DNA from: Streptomyces caniferus
GTDB lineage: Bacteria > Actinomycetota > Actinomycetes > Streptomycetales > Streptomycetaceae
Length of the DNA stretch: 64,000 bases
Direction: 5' to 3'
Assembly (NCBI RefSeq): GCF_009811555.1
Contig: NZ_BLIN01000005.1
Coordinates: forward strand, 3,109,501 to 3,173,500
Positions 1-7,990 of this stretch are shown here, piece by piece. Under the pieces are notes generated by a model that had not been told where the DNA came from, ran no database searches, and saw only the letters and a program-made list of their open reading frames with translations. Numbering within the stretch: the first letter of the stretch is position 1; every line of letters begins with the position of its first letter. The position numbers and the translations under genes are program-made.

Positions 1-971
1 AGCTCGACGGCGTCGGCGAGCAGCGAGATCAGCCGGTACGCGGAGCGCCGGGCGGCCCCGTGGAGCATCGGGCCGGTGGCGGGGACTTCGAGGGTGGCCA
101 TCGCCTCGGGGGGCAGCCGGACCGGCCGGGCGTGCCGTACCGCGTGGGCGACGGCGTCCAGGACGGTGGCCGCGGCGCCCAGCAGGTCGCGGGCCCGGTC
201 GCGTTCGGGCCCTTCCAGCGGGGCGCCGACGACCGGGTCGGCGAGGGAGGCGAGGACCGGCCGGACGCGTTCGGCGAGTCCCCGGGGGCCGTGCAGCTGT
301 ACGGGGCGGCGCCTGGCCTGACGGGGGGTCACGGCGGAGGCCAGCCGGGCGTCCATCAGGGGGGCCGGGTCGAACGGGGCGACCGGGTCGTGCCGCAGCC
401 GCCGGGCGTAGTCCGCCTCGTCGGCCAACGCGTCGGCGAGCGCATCGCGCTGGGTGCCCCAGGGGCGGACCGGGAGGACCACGATGAGGGTGGCCTGGAC
501 GAGCCCGCCGAAGAAGATCAGGGCGGCGTGTTCCAGCGCGCCGAGGACGGAGGTCGGCAGGGTGACGGTGACCAGCATGATCGCCACGGTCTGGGTGCCG
601 ACCAGCCCGGCGACCGGGCCGATCGCCCAGGCCATCCCGGCCAGGAAGGTCCAGCCGGCCAGGAGCAGGACGAAGGCGACGAGGTGGGCGGCGGCCAGAT
701 AGCCGAGGAAGGTGGAGACCGCCAGCGCCCCGGCGACGGCGAGCGCGAGCACCGGGCGCGGCCGCATGCTGCGCTGGAAGGTGACGATGCCGGAGGAGAA
801 CGCGCCGAAGGCGGAGGAGACCGCGAGGGACGGGTCGCCGCGCCACAGGCACAGGCCGATGACCAGGGCGACGCCGGCCGTGCCGCGGAGGGCGATCAGC
901 GGGGTGAGCTTGGTCCGCTCGATGGTCAGCCCCGAGCGAGCGGCTTCCTTGAGCGCACGCGACCAGGTCAT
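1..971 (-). CDS. FUSC-family inner-membrane protein (partial, C-terminus off window)
   Basis: About 323 residues are visible, reading leftward and running off base 1. After a short cytoplasmic start (MTWSRALKEAARSG) come alternating hydrophobic segments from about residue 27 to 165, including LIALRGTAGVALVIGLCLW and ALIFFGGLVQATLIVVLPV. A hydrophilic stretch with the motif RPWGTQRDALA follows. This is the layout of FUSC/aromatic-acid-exporter-like proteins, which have a membrane half followed by a cytoplasmic half. The family is associated with efflux, but no substrate can be read here. There is no Shine-Dalgarno before the ATG; a TATCCT hexamer ends 6 bases upstream, so the mRNA may be leaderless. 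It is divergent from the lipoprotein gene to the right. Confidence 0.75.
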   Translation of the reverse strand, partial: MTWSRALKEAARSGLTIERTKLTPLIALRGTAGVALVIGLCLWRGDPSLAVSSAFGAFSSGIVTFQRSMRPRPVLALAVAGALAVSTFLGYLAAAHLVAFVLLLAGWTFLAGMAWAIGPVAGLVGTQTVAIMLVTVTLPTSVLGALEHAALIFFGGLVQATLIVVLPVRPWGTQRDALADALADEADYARRLRHDPVAPFDPAPLMDARLASAVTPRQARRRPVQLHGPRGLAERVRPVLASLADPVVGAPLEGPERDRARDLLGAAATVLDAVAHAVRHARPVRLPPEAMATLEVPATGPMLHGAARRSAYRLISLLADAVE

Positions 972-977
972 AGCGAG

Positions 978-983
978 AGGATA
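978..983 (-). promoter_or_regulatory. -10 hexamer for a leaderless start
   Basis: TATCCT on the minus strand ends exactly 6 bases before the ATG at 971. No ribosome-binding site lies between them. No convincing -35 element is visible. This supports the chosen start and a leaderless transcript. Confidence 0.5.
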
Positions 984-1236
984 CGGTCCGAAGGTGGACG
1001 TTCCGGGCTGTCGTGGGCGGCGGTCCTGACGCGTCCCGTCACCCGTCCACCGGGAAAATCCCGGTAAACCGCCCTTCCCTCGCACGTAAAACGTCCCAGG
1101 TCACAAAGGGGATGCCCGGATTCCGCACGGCGGTGCGAGCAAGGCGACACCCCGGAACGGAAACCGGTGCCCGCACCGGCGCCCTCTAGCTGGTCAGCCG
1201 GGACAGCTCCCGGGTGTGTGGCAAGGAGAAGGCCCC

Positions 1237-2256
1237 GTGCGCAAAGCCCTGTTCCATCCGGTGATCGCGCTGATCACCCTGACCGTCCTCGTCTGTACGG
1301 CCGGCTGCGGCACCGGCGCCACCCAGGCCTCCCCCATACGGTTCGGCGGCACCCAGGCGGGCGCCGCCCTGCACGCCATGCCCCCGGGAAAGCGGTCGCT
1401 GGTGCAGTGGCCCACGCACCCCATCAGCTTCGACGTGGAGAGCCGGGTCGGCGGGGCCGGCCGGAACACCCCGATAGGCGTGACCACCCTGCACGGCCCC
1501 AAGTCGGGCTTCACCGGCAAGGTCTGGGTGTGGGCGCCGCCGGAGTACTACGAGAAGCGGAACGCGAACAAGGGCTTCCCGGTGATGGAGGCGCTGCCCG
1601 GCTCGTACGGCTTCCCCGCCAACTACTGGACGGGTTCCGACCTCAAACTGGAGGAGAGCCTCGCCCAGTGGTCCCGCAACGGCAGCAGCCTGCCGTTCAT
1701 CGTCGTCATGCCGGTGCTCAACCCCGATGACCAGCAGTACTACGACGGCAGCGACATACCGGGCCGGCCGAAGATGGGCACCTGGCTCAGCCAGGACGTG
1801 CCCGACCTCGTACGGCAGAACTTCCGCACCCTCAGGACCCGCGACGCCTGGGCCATCATGGGCTCCTCCTCGGGCGGTTTCGCGGCCCTGAAGAACGTGC
1901 TCCAGCACCCGGACACCTTCAAGGTGGCGATACCGAACGGGCCGGACATCGTGCCCGACTCGCCGCTGTGGAACGGCCACGCCGAGGCGGAGCGGGAGAA
2001 CAACCCCGAGGTGCTGGCCCGCCGGCTGATCGCGCGCGGCGGACCGGCGGTCCACCTCGCCTTCCAGGACGGCTCCCGGGAGCACACGGTGCTGCCGAAG
2101 GTACGGAAGTTCATCGCGCGGTACGGGCACGGGCCGGTGCACACCCGGCTGCAGATCGTGCCGGACGGCACGCACAGCGCGGCGACGTATGTGCGGGGCC
2201 TGGGCGAGGGCACGATGCGCTGGGTCAGCGCCCGCATGCAGGGGCCGACCGCCTGA
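1237..2256 (+). CDS. secreted esterase-family lipoprotein
   Basis: A 339-residue exported alpha/beta hydrolase of the putative esterase/mycolyltransferase-like fold (PF00756 type). GTG 1237 was chosen because AAGGAG sits 9-14 bases upstream; an in-frame GTG at 1216 lacks a site. A short basic start, a hydrophobic helix and TAGC (lipobox-like, Cys about residue 24) suggest a lipoprotein. The nucleophile elbow is GSSSGG (Ser about 211), an acidic residue follows in PNGPD, and the His is in DGTHS near the C-terminus. The family hydrolyses or transfers acyl groups outside the cell; the substrate is unknown. It appears to be a single gene. Confidence 0.75.
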   Translation: MRKALFHPVIALITLTVLVCTAGCGTGATQASPIRFGGTQAGAALHAMPPGKRSLVQWPTHPISFDVESRVGGAGRNTPIGVTTLHGPKSGFTGKVWVWAPPEYYEKRNANKGFPVMEALPGSYGFPANYWTGSDLKLEESLAQWSRNGSSLPFIVVMPVLNPDDQQYYDGSDIPGRPKMGTWLSQDVPDLVRQNFRTLRTRDAWAIMGSSSGGFAALKNVLQHPDTFKVAIPNGPDIVPDSPLWNGHAEAERENNPEVLARRLIARGGPAVHLAFQDGSREHTVLPKVRKFIARYGHGPVHTRLQIVPDGTHSAATYVRGLGEGTMRWVSARMQGPTA

Positions 2257-2289
2257 CACGGCCGGCCGGCCCCGGCCCCACCCGGCGGC

Positions 2290-2775
2290 TCACCACCCGC
2301 AGTCGACGTCCTGCAGGACGATCGGACGGGATTCCAGGCCCACATAGGCGGTGAAGGAGCCGCGGGTCCCGCCGTCCCAGAAGGTGGTGACCGTCGCCCA
2401 GCCGACCCCGGCGGACTGGGCGGTGGTCACCTTGCCGACGGTGATCCGCCGCGGGGTGTTCTGGGCGCACAGCAGCAGGTCGTAGCCCTCGGTGTGGGCG
2501 GCCCGGTCCTTGAGGTGGTCCGAGACCTGGTGCTCGCGCGCCCCGGCATCGGGACCGTGCTGGCCGTAGAAGGAGGTCAGGAAGCGGTGGATCTCGGCGG
2601 CGGTGTGCCGGCCGTTGGGGTCGGAGCGGACGCCGGCGGCGGCCGGCGCGCTCTGTGGGTGCGCGGCCGCGGAGGCCGGGCCGGAGGCGGCGAGGGTGAG
2701 GGTCAGGCCGAGCGCGGCGGCACCGGCCGCGGCAGCGGCGGCGGCGGCGGTCCGACGTGAAGTGGTACGGAGCAT
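2290..2775 (-). CDS. small secreted protein of unknown function
   Basis: 161 residues. A twin-Arg-containing basic start (MLRTTSRR) is followed by an alanine-rich hydrophobic run and a likely signal-peptidase site after PASA at about residue 36, so the product is exported. The mature part contains HLKDRAAHTEGYDLLLCAQNTP and two cysteines (LLLCAQ and the C-terminal DCGW) that could form a disulfide. No family is recognised. The pattern of short tryptophan-containing strands near the end (GWATVTTFWDGG) suggests a small beta-rich domain. It lies just downstream of the ABC permease on the same strand but is separated by about 180 bases and a repeat array. Confidence 0.65.
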   Translation of the reverse strand: MLRTTSRRTAAAAAAAAGAAALGLTLTLAASGPASAAAHPQSAPAAAGVRSDPNGRHTAAEIHRFLTSFYGQHGPDAGAREHQVSDHLKDRAAHTEGYDLLLCAQNTPRRITVGKVTTAQSAGVGWATVTTFWDGGTRGSFTAYVGLESRPIVLQDVDCGW

Positions 2776-2918
2776 GTGAGGTCCCCCGACTTCGGGCTGG
2801 TGAACTCTGTGCTCCTTGGACCACCGGCCGGCCCGAATGGTTGCGGCGCGGGCACCCGGCTTCCCCGGCCGGCGCCCGCCTCCCGCGCGGCCCGCTCCGC
2901 CCGTGGCCGCGGCCCCCC

Positions 2919-2951
2919 GTCAGGCCCCCGTCAGGCCCCCGTCAGGCCGTC
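2919..2951. repeat. 11-bp tandem repeat abutting a stop codon
   Basis: GTCAGGCCCCC occurs twice exactly (2919-2929, 2930-2940). A third copy differs only at the end (2941-2951). The next GTCA contains the stop triplet (TCA, 2953-2955) of the permease gene read on the minus strand. Each unit therefore carries one copy of the stop triplet. Confidence 0.8.
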
Positions 2952-2952
2952 G

Positions 2953-3813
2953 TCACGACACCACGTCCTTGCGCGCGAACCCCCGGAACGCCAGCGCGCA
3001 CAGCACCAGCGCATACGCCACCGAGACCGCCGAGCCCTGGATCATCCCGGCCCACTCCATGGTGGGCTGCAGTGCGTCCGCCCAGGAGTACTGCCAGTGG
3101 GCGGGCAGCACATCACGCCAGTCGCCGAGGGCGGTGACCTGGTCGAGGACGTTGCCGACGATGGTCAGCCCGACGGCGCCGCCGACCGCGCCCAGCGGGG
3201 CGTCGGTCACCGTCGACAGCCAGAACGCCAGGGCCGCGGTGACCAGCTGGCTCACGAAGAGGTAGCCGACCACGACCGCCAGCCGCGGCAGTGCCTCCTG
3301 TGGCGACAGCGCGCCGCCGGTGGGCAGTTGCAGCGGTCCCCAGCCGTACGCCGCGGTGCCCACGCCCAGCGCCACCAGCGGCAGCAGCAGCATCGCGGCG
3401 GCGCTGAACAGCAGCCCCACGGTGAGCTTGCTCAGCAGCAGCCGGGCCCGGGGAACCGGCGCGGCGAGCAGATAGCGCAGCGAGGACCAGCTCGCCTCGG
3501 AGGCCACCGTGTCCCCGCAGAACAGGGCCACCGGGACCACCAGTACGAAGCCGGCGGAGACGAACAGGGCGGTGGCCGCGAAGTTCCCGCCGGAGGCGGT
3601 GGCGGCGTCCAGCAGGGTGATCCGGCCGTTGCCGCGCCCCTGCGGGTCGCCGCCGAGGGCGAACGCCGCCACCAGCACGCACGGCAGCAGCGCCAGAACC
3701 GCGGCGATCACCAGGGTGCGGCGGCGGCGCAGCTGGCGGCGTGCCTCGACGCGCAGCGGGAGGGTGCGGCGCGGGTGGTAGCCCGGCGCCCGCGCCGTGG
3801 CGTGCGCGGTCAT
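2953..3813 (-). CDS. ABC-2 type transporter permease
   Basis: 286 residues. A basic N-terminal tail (HPRRTLPLRVEARRQLRRRR) is followed by about six membrane segments, beginning LVIAAVLALLPCVLVAAFAL and ending VSVAYALVLCALAF. This matches ABC-2 permeases, which carry an extracytoplasmic loop after the first helix (here GGDPQGRGNGRITLLDAATASGG in two parts). Its ATG overlaps the stop of the upstream ATPase gene by 4 bases, so the two are translationally coupled and surely form one transporter. The substrate is unknown. The stop codon is embedded in an 11-bp tandem repeat. Confidence 0.85.
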   Translation of the reverse strand: MTAHATARAPGYHPRRTLPLRVEARRQLRRRRTLVIAAVLALLPCVLVAAFALGGDPQGRGNGRITLLDAATASGGNFAATALFVSAGFVLVVPVALFCGDTVASEASWSSLRYLLAAPVPRARLLLSKLTVGLLFSAAAMLLLPLVALGVGTAAYGWGPLQLPTGGALSPQEALPRLAVVVGYLFVSQLVTAALAFWLSTVTDAPLGAVGGAVGLTIVGNVLDQVTALGDWRDVLPAHWQYSWADALQPTMEWAGMIQGSAVSVAYALVLCALAFRGFARKDVVS

Positions 3814-6548
3814 CGGTCACCTCCGATCAGGGTGAGGAAGGCGTCCTCCAGGCGGCGGTGCGGGCCGATGCGGTCCACCGCGACCTCCAGCCGGAGCAGT
3901 TCGGTGAGCAGGTGGGTGGTGGTGGCGCCGTCCAGCCGTACGAGGAGGCCGCCCTCGGCCCGTACGGCCGAGACGACGCCCGGCAGCGCGGCCACCTTCT
4001 CCACCACGGCGTCGCCGACCGCTTCCGCGACGCCGACCAGGACGGTGTCCCCGGAGCCGACGATCTCGGCGACCGGACCGGCCTGCACCAGCCGGCCACG
4101 GTCCATCACGACCAGGTGCGTGGCGCTCTGTTCGACCTCGGACAGCAGATGGCTGGAGACGATGACGGTGCGCCCGGCGGCGGCGTAGCGGATCATCACC
4201 TCGCGCATCTCCCGGATCTGCGGCGGGTCGAGCCCGTTGGTCGGCTCGTCGAGGATCAGCAGATCCGGCAGGCCGAGCATGGCCTGGGCGATCGCGAGCC
4301 GCTGCCGCATGCCCTGGGAGTAGGTGCGTACGGCGCGCTGCAGGGCGTCGCCGAGACCGGCGATCTCCAGTGCCTCGTCGAGGTGCGCATCGGCGGCGGG
4401 CCGGCCGGTGGCCTGCCAGTACAGCTCCAGGTTGGCGCGGCCGGACAGGTGCGGCAGGAAGCCGGCGCCCTCGACGAACGCCCCGACCCTCGACAGCACC
4501 GGAGCGCCCGGCCGGACGGCCTGCCCGAAGATCCTGATCTCGCCCTCGTCGGGCGTGATCAGCCCCATCAGCATGCGCAGGGTGGTGGTCTTGCCGGCGC
4601 CGTTGGGCCCCAGCAGTCCGAGCACCTGCCCCTTCTCGACGCGGAAGGTGAGGTCCTGGACGGCAGTCGGGGTCTCCCCTGCCCGAACGGAGTCGAGGGC
4701 TCGGGGAAGGGTCGCGGACTTGGCGTACCGCTTGGTCAGGCCGGTGATCTGCAGCGGGACCCCGGCGAGCGCCGGGTCGGGGGCGGGCGCCGCGGTCCGG
4801 CGGCGGGCGGTGAGCAGCAGCAGCGCGGCGACCACGGCGGCCGCGGCGGGCAGCTGCCAGGTCCAGGCCGGCAGCGCGGCCGGGGCGCTGCGCACCTGGG
4901 GTGCGGTGGGCACGTCGAGGGCGCCGCCCCGCAGGGAGACGGTGTAGGTGGCGGGTTCGGCGGGTGAGGCATAGCCGAGGTCGGTGGCGGAGAGCACCAG
5001 CCGCAGCCGGTGGCCGGCCGCGAGGTCGTGGTCGACGGCGGGCAGCCGCAGCCGCACGGTCCGGCCGTCGTGGGCGTCCTTGACGCGGTAGGGCGTGACG
5101 AGCTGGTGGGGCAGGACCTGGCGGCGGCCGTCCGGGGCGACGTCGTAGACCTTGGCGAAGAACACCGCGTCCCGGGAACTGGACCGCAGGTGGACGGTGG
5201 CGGTGGGGCTGCCGGTGAGGTGGACGGGGGTGCGCAGCGGCGCCGAGGCGAAGGCGGCGTACTGGCCGGGGAAGTCCAGGGACAGGCCGCCGGTGCCGAG
5301 CGAGGAGAGGTTGCCGAGCGCGCCGACGCCGGGCACCGCGGAGATGTTGGGCGGTCCGGCGCCGGCCGGGTTGCTGAAGGTCTGGGTGCGGCCCGCGAGC
5401 CGGATGCGCCGGGGATCGTTGTCCAGGCCCGTGTAGCGGTCCGCGCTCGCGCCGCGCAGCCGCACCGCGCCGTCGGTGGAGTCCACTCCCCCGGTGCGGC
5501 TGATGCGGAACCCGGGCCCGGTGGCGGCGTGCTCGTCGCCCTTCAGGTAGCGGTCGAACCAGTCCTTCGTCCGGGATTCGAGACGGGCGAGCTCCCGGTC
5601 CCCGCCGTCGTGCCCGCCGGCGATCCAGTCGACGTCGACCGGCGCGCCGTTCTTGCGGATCGCCCGCTGCATGGCGTCGGCCTGGTCGAGGGGGAACAGC
5701 GAATCGTTCTGGCCCTGCATGATCAGGGTCGGCACCTTGATGCGGTCGCCGACGGCGGACGGGCTGCGGGACTCCAGGAGCCGCCGGGCCGCCTCGTCCG
5801 GTCTGCCGCGGACGGCGACCCGCTCGTACGTCCGGCACAGCTCCGGCTCGAACCGCACACAGCCGCCGGGCGCCGCGGGTGTGACGCCCGCCGTGCCGGT
5901 GGGCGTGCCCGCCGGACCGGTGGTGAAGAAGATCCCCGCCCACAGCTTCTTGAACACCCCGTGCGGGAAGAGGGCGTCGGCGAGGTTCCAGTAGGTGATC
6001 TGCGGGGCGATGGCGTCGACGCGCCGGTCGTAGCCGGCCGCCAGCAGCGAGATGGCGCCGCCGTAGGAACCGCCGGCGACGCCCACCCGGGGGTCGCCGG
6101 CCTTGTCGAGCCGCACCTCGGGGCGCTCGGCCAGCCAGTCGATCAGCCGGCGGACGTCGGCGACCTCGCCGTGCGGGTCGTTCAGCCCGATCTTCCCGGT
6201 GGACCTGCCGAAGCCGCGTGCCGACCAGGTCAGGACCGCGTATCCGTCCCGGGCCAGCTTCTCGGCCTGCGGACGGAGGGTGGCCTTGGTGGCACCGAAG
6301 CCGTGGGCGAGCAGCACCGCGGGCCGCCGCCGCGCGGAGCTCCCCGCGGTGAAGAAGGAGGTGTCGATCCGCACCTGCTTCTTGCTGCCGGGCCGGTCGG
6401 GGATCGTCATCATGCGGTCCGCACGGTGTACGGCGGGTGCGGCGTCCGATGAGGCGGCCGCCCAGGTGCCGCCTCCTATGAGGACGGCCAGCGCACCCGC
6501 CGCGGCGTACAGGCGGCGTCCGCGCACTCTGAGTCCTCGGAGATCCAT
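3810..6548 (-). CDS. alpha/beta hydrolase fused to ABC transporter ATPase
   Basis: 912 residues with two distinct halves. Residues 1-30 form an N-terminal signal/anchor. Residues about 60-555 form an X-Pro-dipeptidyl-peptidase-like serine hydrolase with oxyanion AHGFGA, nucleophile GGSYGG (Ser161), Asp in QNDSLF (about 282), His in GGHDGG (about 313), and a C-terminal beta-sandwich. Residues 562-582 form a second membrane helix. From about 600 comes a complete ABC ATPase: GPNGAGKTT, YSQGMRQR, LLILDEPTNGLD, and H-loop VIVSSH. The topology implies an exported hydrolase tied through the membrane to a cytoplasmic ATPase that drives the overlapping permease. Residues 614-627 are encoded by an inserted repeat. 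The start has no Shine-Dalgarno; TAGGAT lies 6 bases upstream. Confidence 0.85.
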   Translation of the reverse strand: MDLRGLRVRGRRLYAAAGALAVLIGGGTWAAASSDAAPAVHRADRMMTIPDRPGSKKQVRIDTSFFTAGSSARRRPAVLLAHGFGATKATLRPQAEKLARDGYAVLTWSARGFGRSTGKIGLNDPHGEVADVRRLIDWLAERPEVRLDKAGDPRVGVAGGSYGGAISLLAAGYDRRVDAIAPQITYWNLADALFPHGVFKKLWAGIFFTTGPAGTPTGTAGVTPAAPGGCVRFEPELCRTYERVAVRGRPDEAARRLLESRSPSAVGDRIKVPTLIMQGQNDSLFPLDQADAMQRAIRKNGAPVDVDWIAGGHDGGDRELARLESRTKDWFDRYLKGDEHAATGPGFRISRTGGVDSTDGAVRLRGASADRYTGLDNDPRRIRLAGRTQTFSNPAGAGPPNISAVPGVGALGNLSSLGTGGLSLDFPGQYAAFASAPLRTPVHLTGSPTATVHLRSSSRDAVFFAKVYDVAPDGRRQVLPHQLVTPYRVKDAHDGRTVRLRLPAVDHDLAAGHRLRLVLSATDLGYASPAEPATYTVSLRGGALDVPTAPQVRSAPAALPAWTWQLPAAAAVVAALLLLTARRRTAAPAPDPALAGVPLQITGLTKRYAKSATLPRALDSVRAGETPTAVQDLTFRVEKGQVLGLLGPNGAGKTTTLRMLMGLITPDEGEIRIFGQAVRPGAPVLSRVGAFVEGAGFLPHLSGRANLELYWQATGRPAADAHLDEALEIAGLGDALQRAVRTYSQGMRQRLAIAQAMLGLPDLLILDEPTNGLDPPQIREMREVMIRYAAAGRTVIVSSHLLSEVEQSATHLVVMDRGRLVQAGPVAEIVGSGDTVLVGVAEAVGDAVVEKVAALPGVVSAVRAEGGLLVRLDGATTTHLLTELLRLEVAVDRIGPHRRLEDAFLTLIGGDR
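4669..4711. repeat. short interspersed repeat inserted in-frame in the ATPase domain
   Basis: On the minus strand this reads as an imperfect inverted repeat containing CCGAGCCCTCGA and TTCGGGCAGGGGAG. It resembles, from memory, a small repeat found between genes in many Streptomyces genomes. Here it encodes LPRALDSVRAGETP, which interrupts the usual ABC N-terminal strand between KRYAKSAT and TAVQDLTF. Its length keeps the frame open. Confidence 0.6.
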
Positions 6549-6554
6549 ACGTGA

Positions 6555-6560
6555 ATCCTA
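6555..6560 (-). promoter_or_regulatory. -10 hexamer for a leaderless start
   Basis: TAGGAT on the minus strand, followed by 6 bases and then the ATG of the hydrolase-ATPase fusion gene at 6548. No ribosome-binding site can fit, so a leaderless mRNA is likely. Confidence 0.5.
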
Positions 6561-6630
6561 GGTACGGGCCGCGGCGGGCGGCCGGTACCCCGGGCGGAGT
6601 CCCGCGGACTCCCCGGGGAGTAGGGTTCGC

Positions 6631-6662
6631 CGCTCGCCTACCGCGGCCGCGGTAGGCGAGCG
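6631..6662 (-). terminator. perfect 32-bp palindrome, likely terminator
   Basis: CGCTCGCCTACCGCGG is followed directly by its exact complement. The palindrome lies just past the stop of the minus-strand membrane-protein gene ending at 6701. There is no U tract, which is common for terminators in these GC-rich genomes. Confidence 0.6.
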
Positions 6663-6700
6663 GGCCGCTGCCCCCGGGAACGGGGGGGCGCTGCCCGCCC

Positions 6701-7870
6701 TCAGTACCGCGGCGGTCCGAACCCGCCCTGCGGGGCCGGCGGGGTGCCGGGCGGCATCGGCGGGGCACCGGCCGGCGGCATCGGCGGACCGCTGACCGGG
6801 GGCACCGGGCCGACGGGCGGCTGCCAGGACGGCGGGGCCTGCGGGCCGGCCGGCGGGACGTGCGGACCGGGCTGCGGTGCCTGCGGGACGAATCCGGGCG
6901 CGGCGAACTGCGGGGACGGCGCCGGCGGGAACCAGGCGGGGGCCACCGGCTCACCGCGGCCCATCAGGGCGAGCAGCGCCGCCGAGCCGACCAGGTCGAG
7001 CAGCAGCCCCACGTCGCCGATGAGGGTCAGGCCCGGCGTGGCGCCGGCCAGCGTGAAGAGGGAGCCGTTGCCCGCGAGCCCGATCACCGTCACCACGGCC
7101 CCGGGCAGCGCCACGATCGCCAGCCCGAAGGCCAGACCACGGGCCGCGGGCCCGCGCATCAGGCTGCTCAGCGCGGCCACCGCGGTCAGCACGAGGAAGA
7201 ACACCGCCGACCAGCCGGGGGCCATGCTCAGCAGCGAGCTGAGGATGCCCTTGCCGAGGTAGAACATGGTGAAGGAGCCGGTGCCGCCCTGCACCAGCAT
7301 GTAGACCTGCCAGGCCAGGTTGCACAGCACCATCGCCCCGAGCACCAGTCCGGCGACGACTCCGGCCGTACGGACCGGGCGCATCGGCGGGTCGCTGGGG
7401 GTGCGGCGCGGCCAGGAGCGCATCCCGGCGAGCAGCACGAGGCCGGCGGGCAGCGCCATCAGGAGCAGCCCCATGCTGCTGACGAAGACGCCGTCGAAGG
7501 TGGGGGTGGCGTTCTCGGCGTGCAGGAACCAGCGGTTGTCGCTGGTGTGGGTGCCGGTGCTGATGACGGCCTGCAGGGCGGTGGCGAAGGTGAGGGTGGT
7601 GGCGACCGCCAGCAGCCCGCCCGCCACCCGCTGCCCGGCGAAGGCCGCGAACACCGCCGCCAACTGGAGCGCGGCGAGGCCGAGATGGAAGGGGGCGGTG
7701 ACCTGGTCGGTGCCGGCGCGGTGCTGGAAGGTCCAGGACTCCCAGAGCCCGTCGAGGCCGAATTCGCCGAGATCCACGGCCAGCCAATAGGCCGTGAACA
7801 GGAAGAACAGCAGGCAGAAAACCCCGCCGGTGATACGGGCGCCCTTGGCGAGCGCCATGGATTGCGGCAT
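6701..7870 (-). CDS. multi-pass membrane protein with proline-rich tail
   Basis: 389 residues. ATG 7870 was chosen because GGGGGAC lies just upstream; an upstream in-frame start at 7915 lacks a site. About seven or eight hydrophobic segments run from GVFCLLFFLFTAYWLAVDL to DVGLLLDLVGSAALLALMG. The last 75 residues are proline- and glycine-rich (repeats such as PPAGP, PPMPPAG, PPAPQGG) and end in PPRY. Tails like this are likely cytoplasmic and disordered. No family with a known function is recognised. It sits alone between a strong palindrome and a regulator gene. Confidence 0.7.
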   Translation of the reverse strand: MPQSMALAKGARITGGVFCLLFFLFTAYWLAVDLGEFGLDGLWESWTFQHRAGTDQVTAPFHLGLAALQLAAVFAAFAGQRVAGGLLAVATTLTFATALQAVISTGTHTSDNRWFLHAENATPTFDGVFVSSMGLLLMALPAGLVLLAGMRSWPRRTPSDPPMRPVRTAGVVAGLVLGAMVLCNLAWQVYMLVQGGTGSFTMFYLGKGILSSLLSMAPGWSAVFFLVLTAVAALSSLMRGPAARGLAFGLAIVALPGAVVTVIGLAGNGSLFTLAGATPGLTLIGDVGLLLDLVGSAALLALMGRGEPVAPAWFPPAPSPQFAAPGFVPQAPQPGPHVPPAGPQAPPSWQPPVGPVPPVSGPPMPPAGAPPMPPGTPPAPQGGFGPPRY

Positions 7871-7990
7871 TTCGTCCCCCGTTTGTCGGTGCTTCGCGAG
7901 GGAGCACGGTAGCAACGCGCCGCGCCGCGGTCTCCACCCGGAGCTGCGGGTTTCCGTGGCCCCGGCCGCCGCCGCCGGACGGGGTGCGTC

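Noticed and set aside
60..1067. A 335-residue plus-strand frame at the window start
   Set aside because: It is antisense to the FUSC gene, whose frame shows clean membrane helices.
3817..6954. A 1045-residue open frame on the minus strand
   Set aside because: It is the second frame of the hydrolase-ATPase gene, Arg/Pro-rich without motifs, while the other frame carries full catalytic and Walker motifs.
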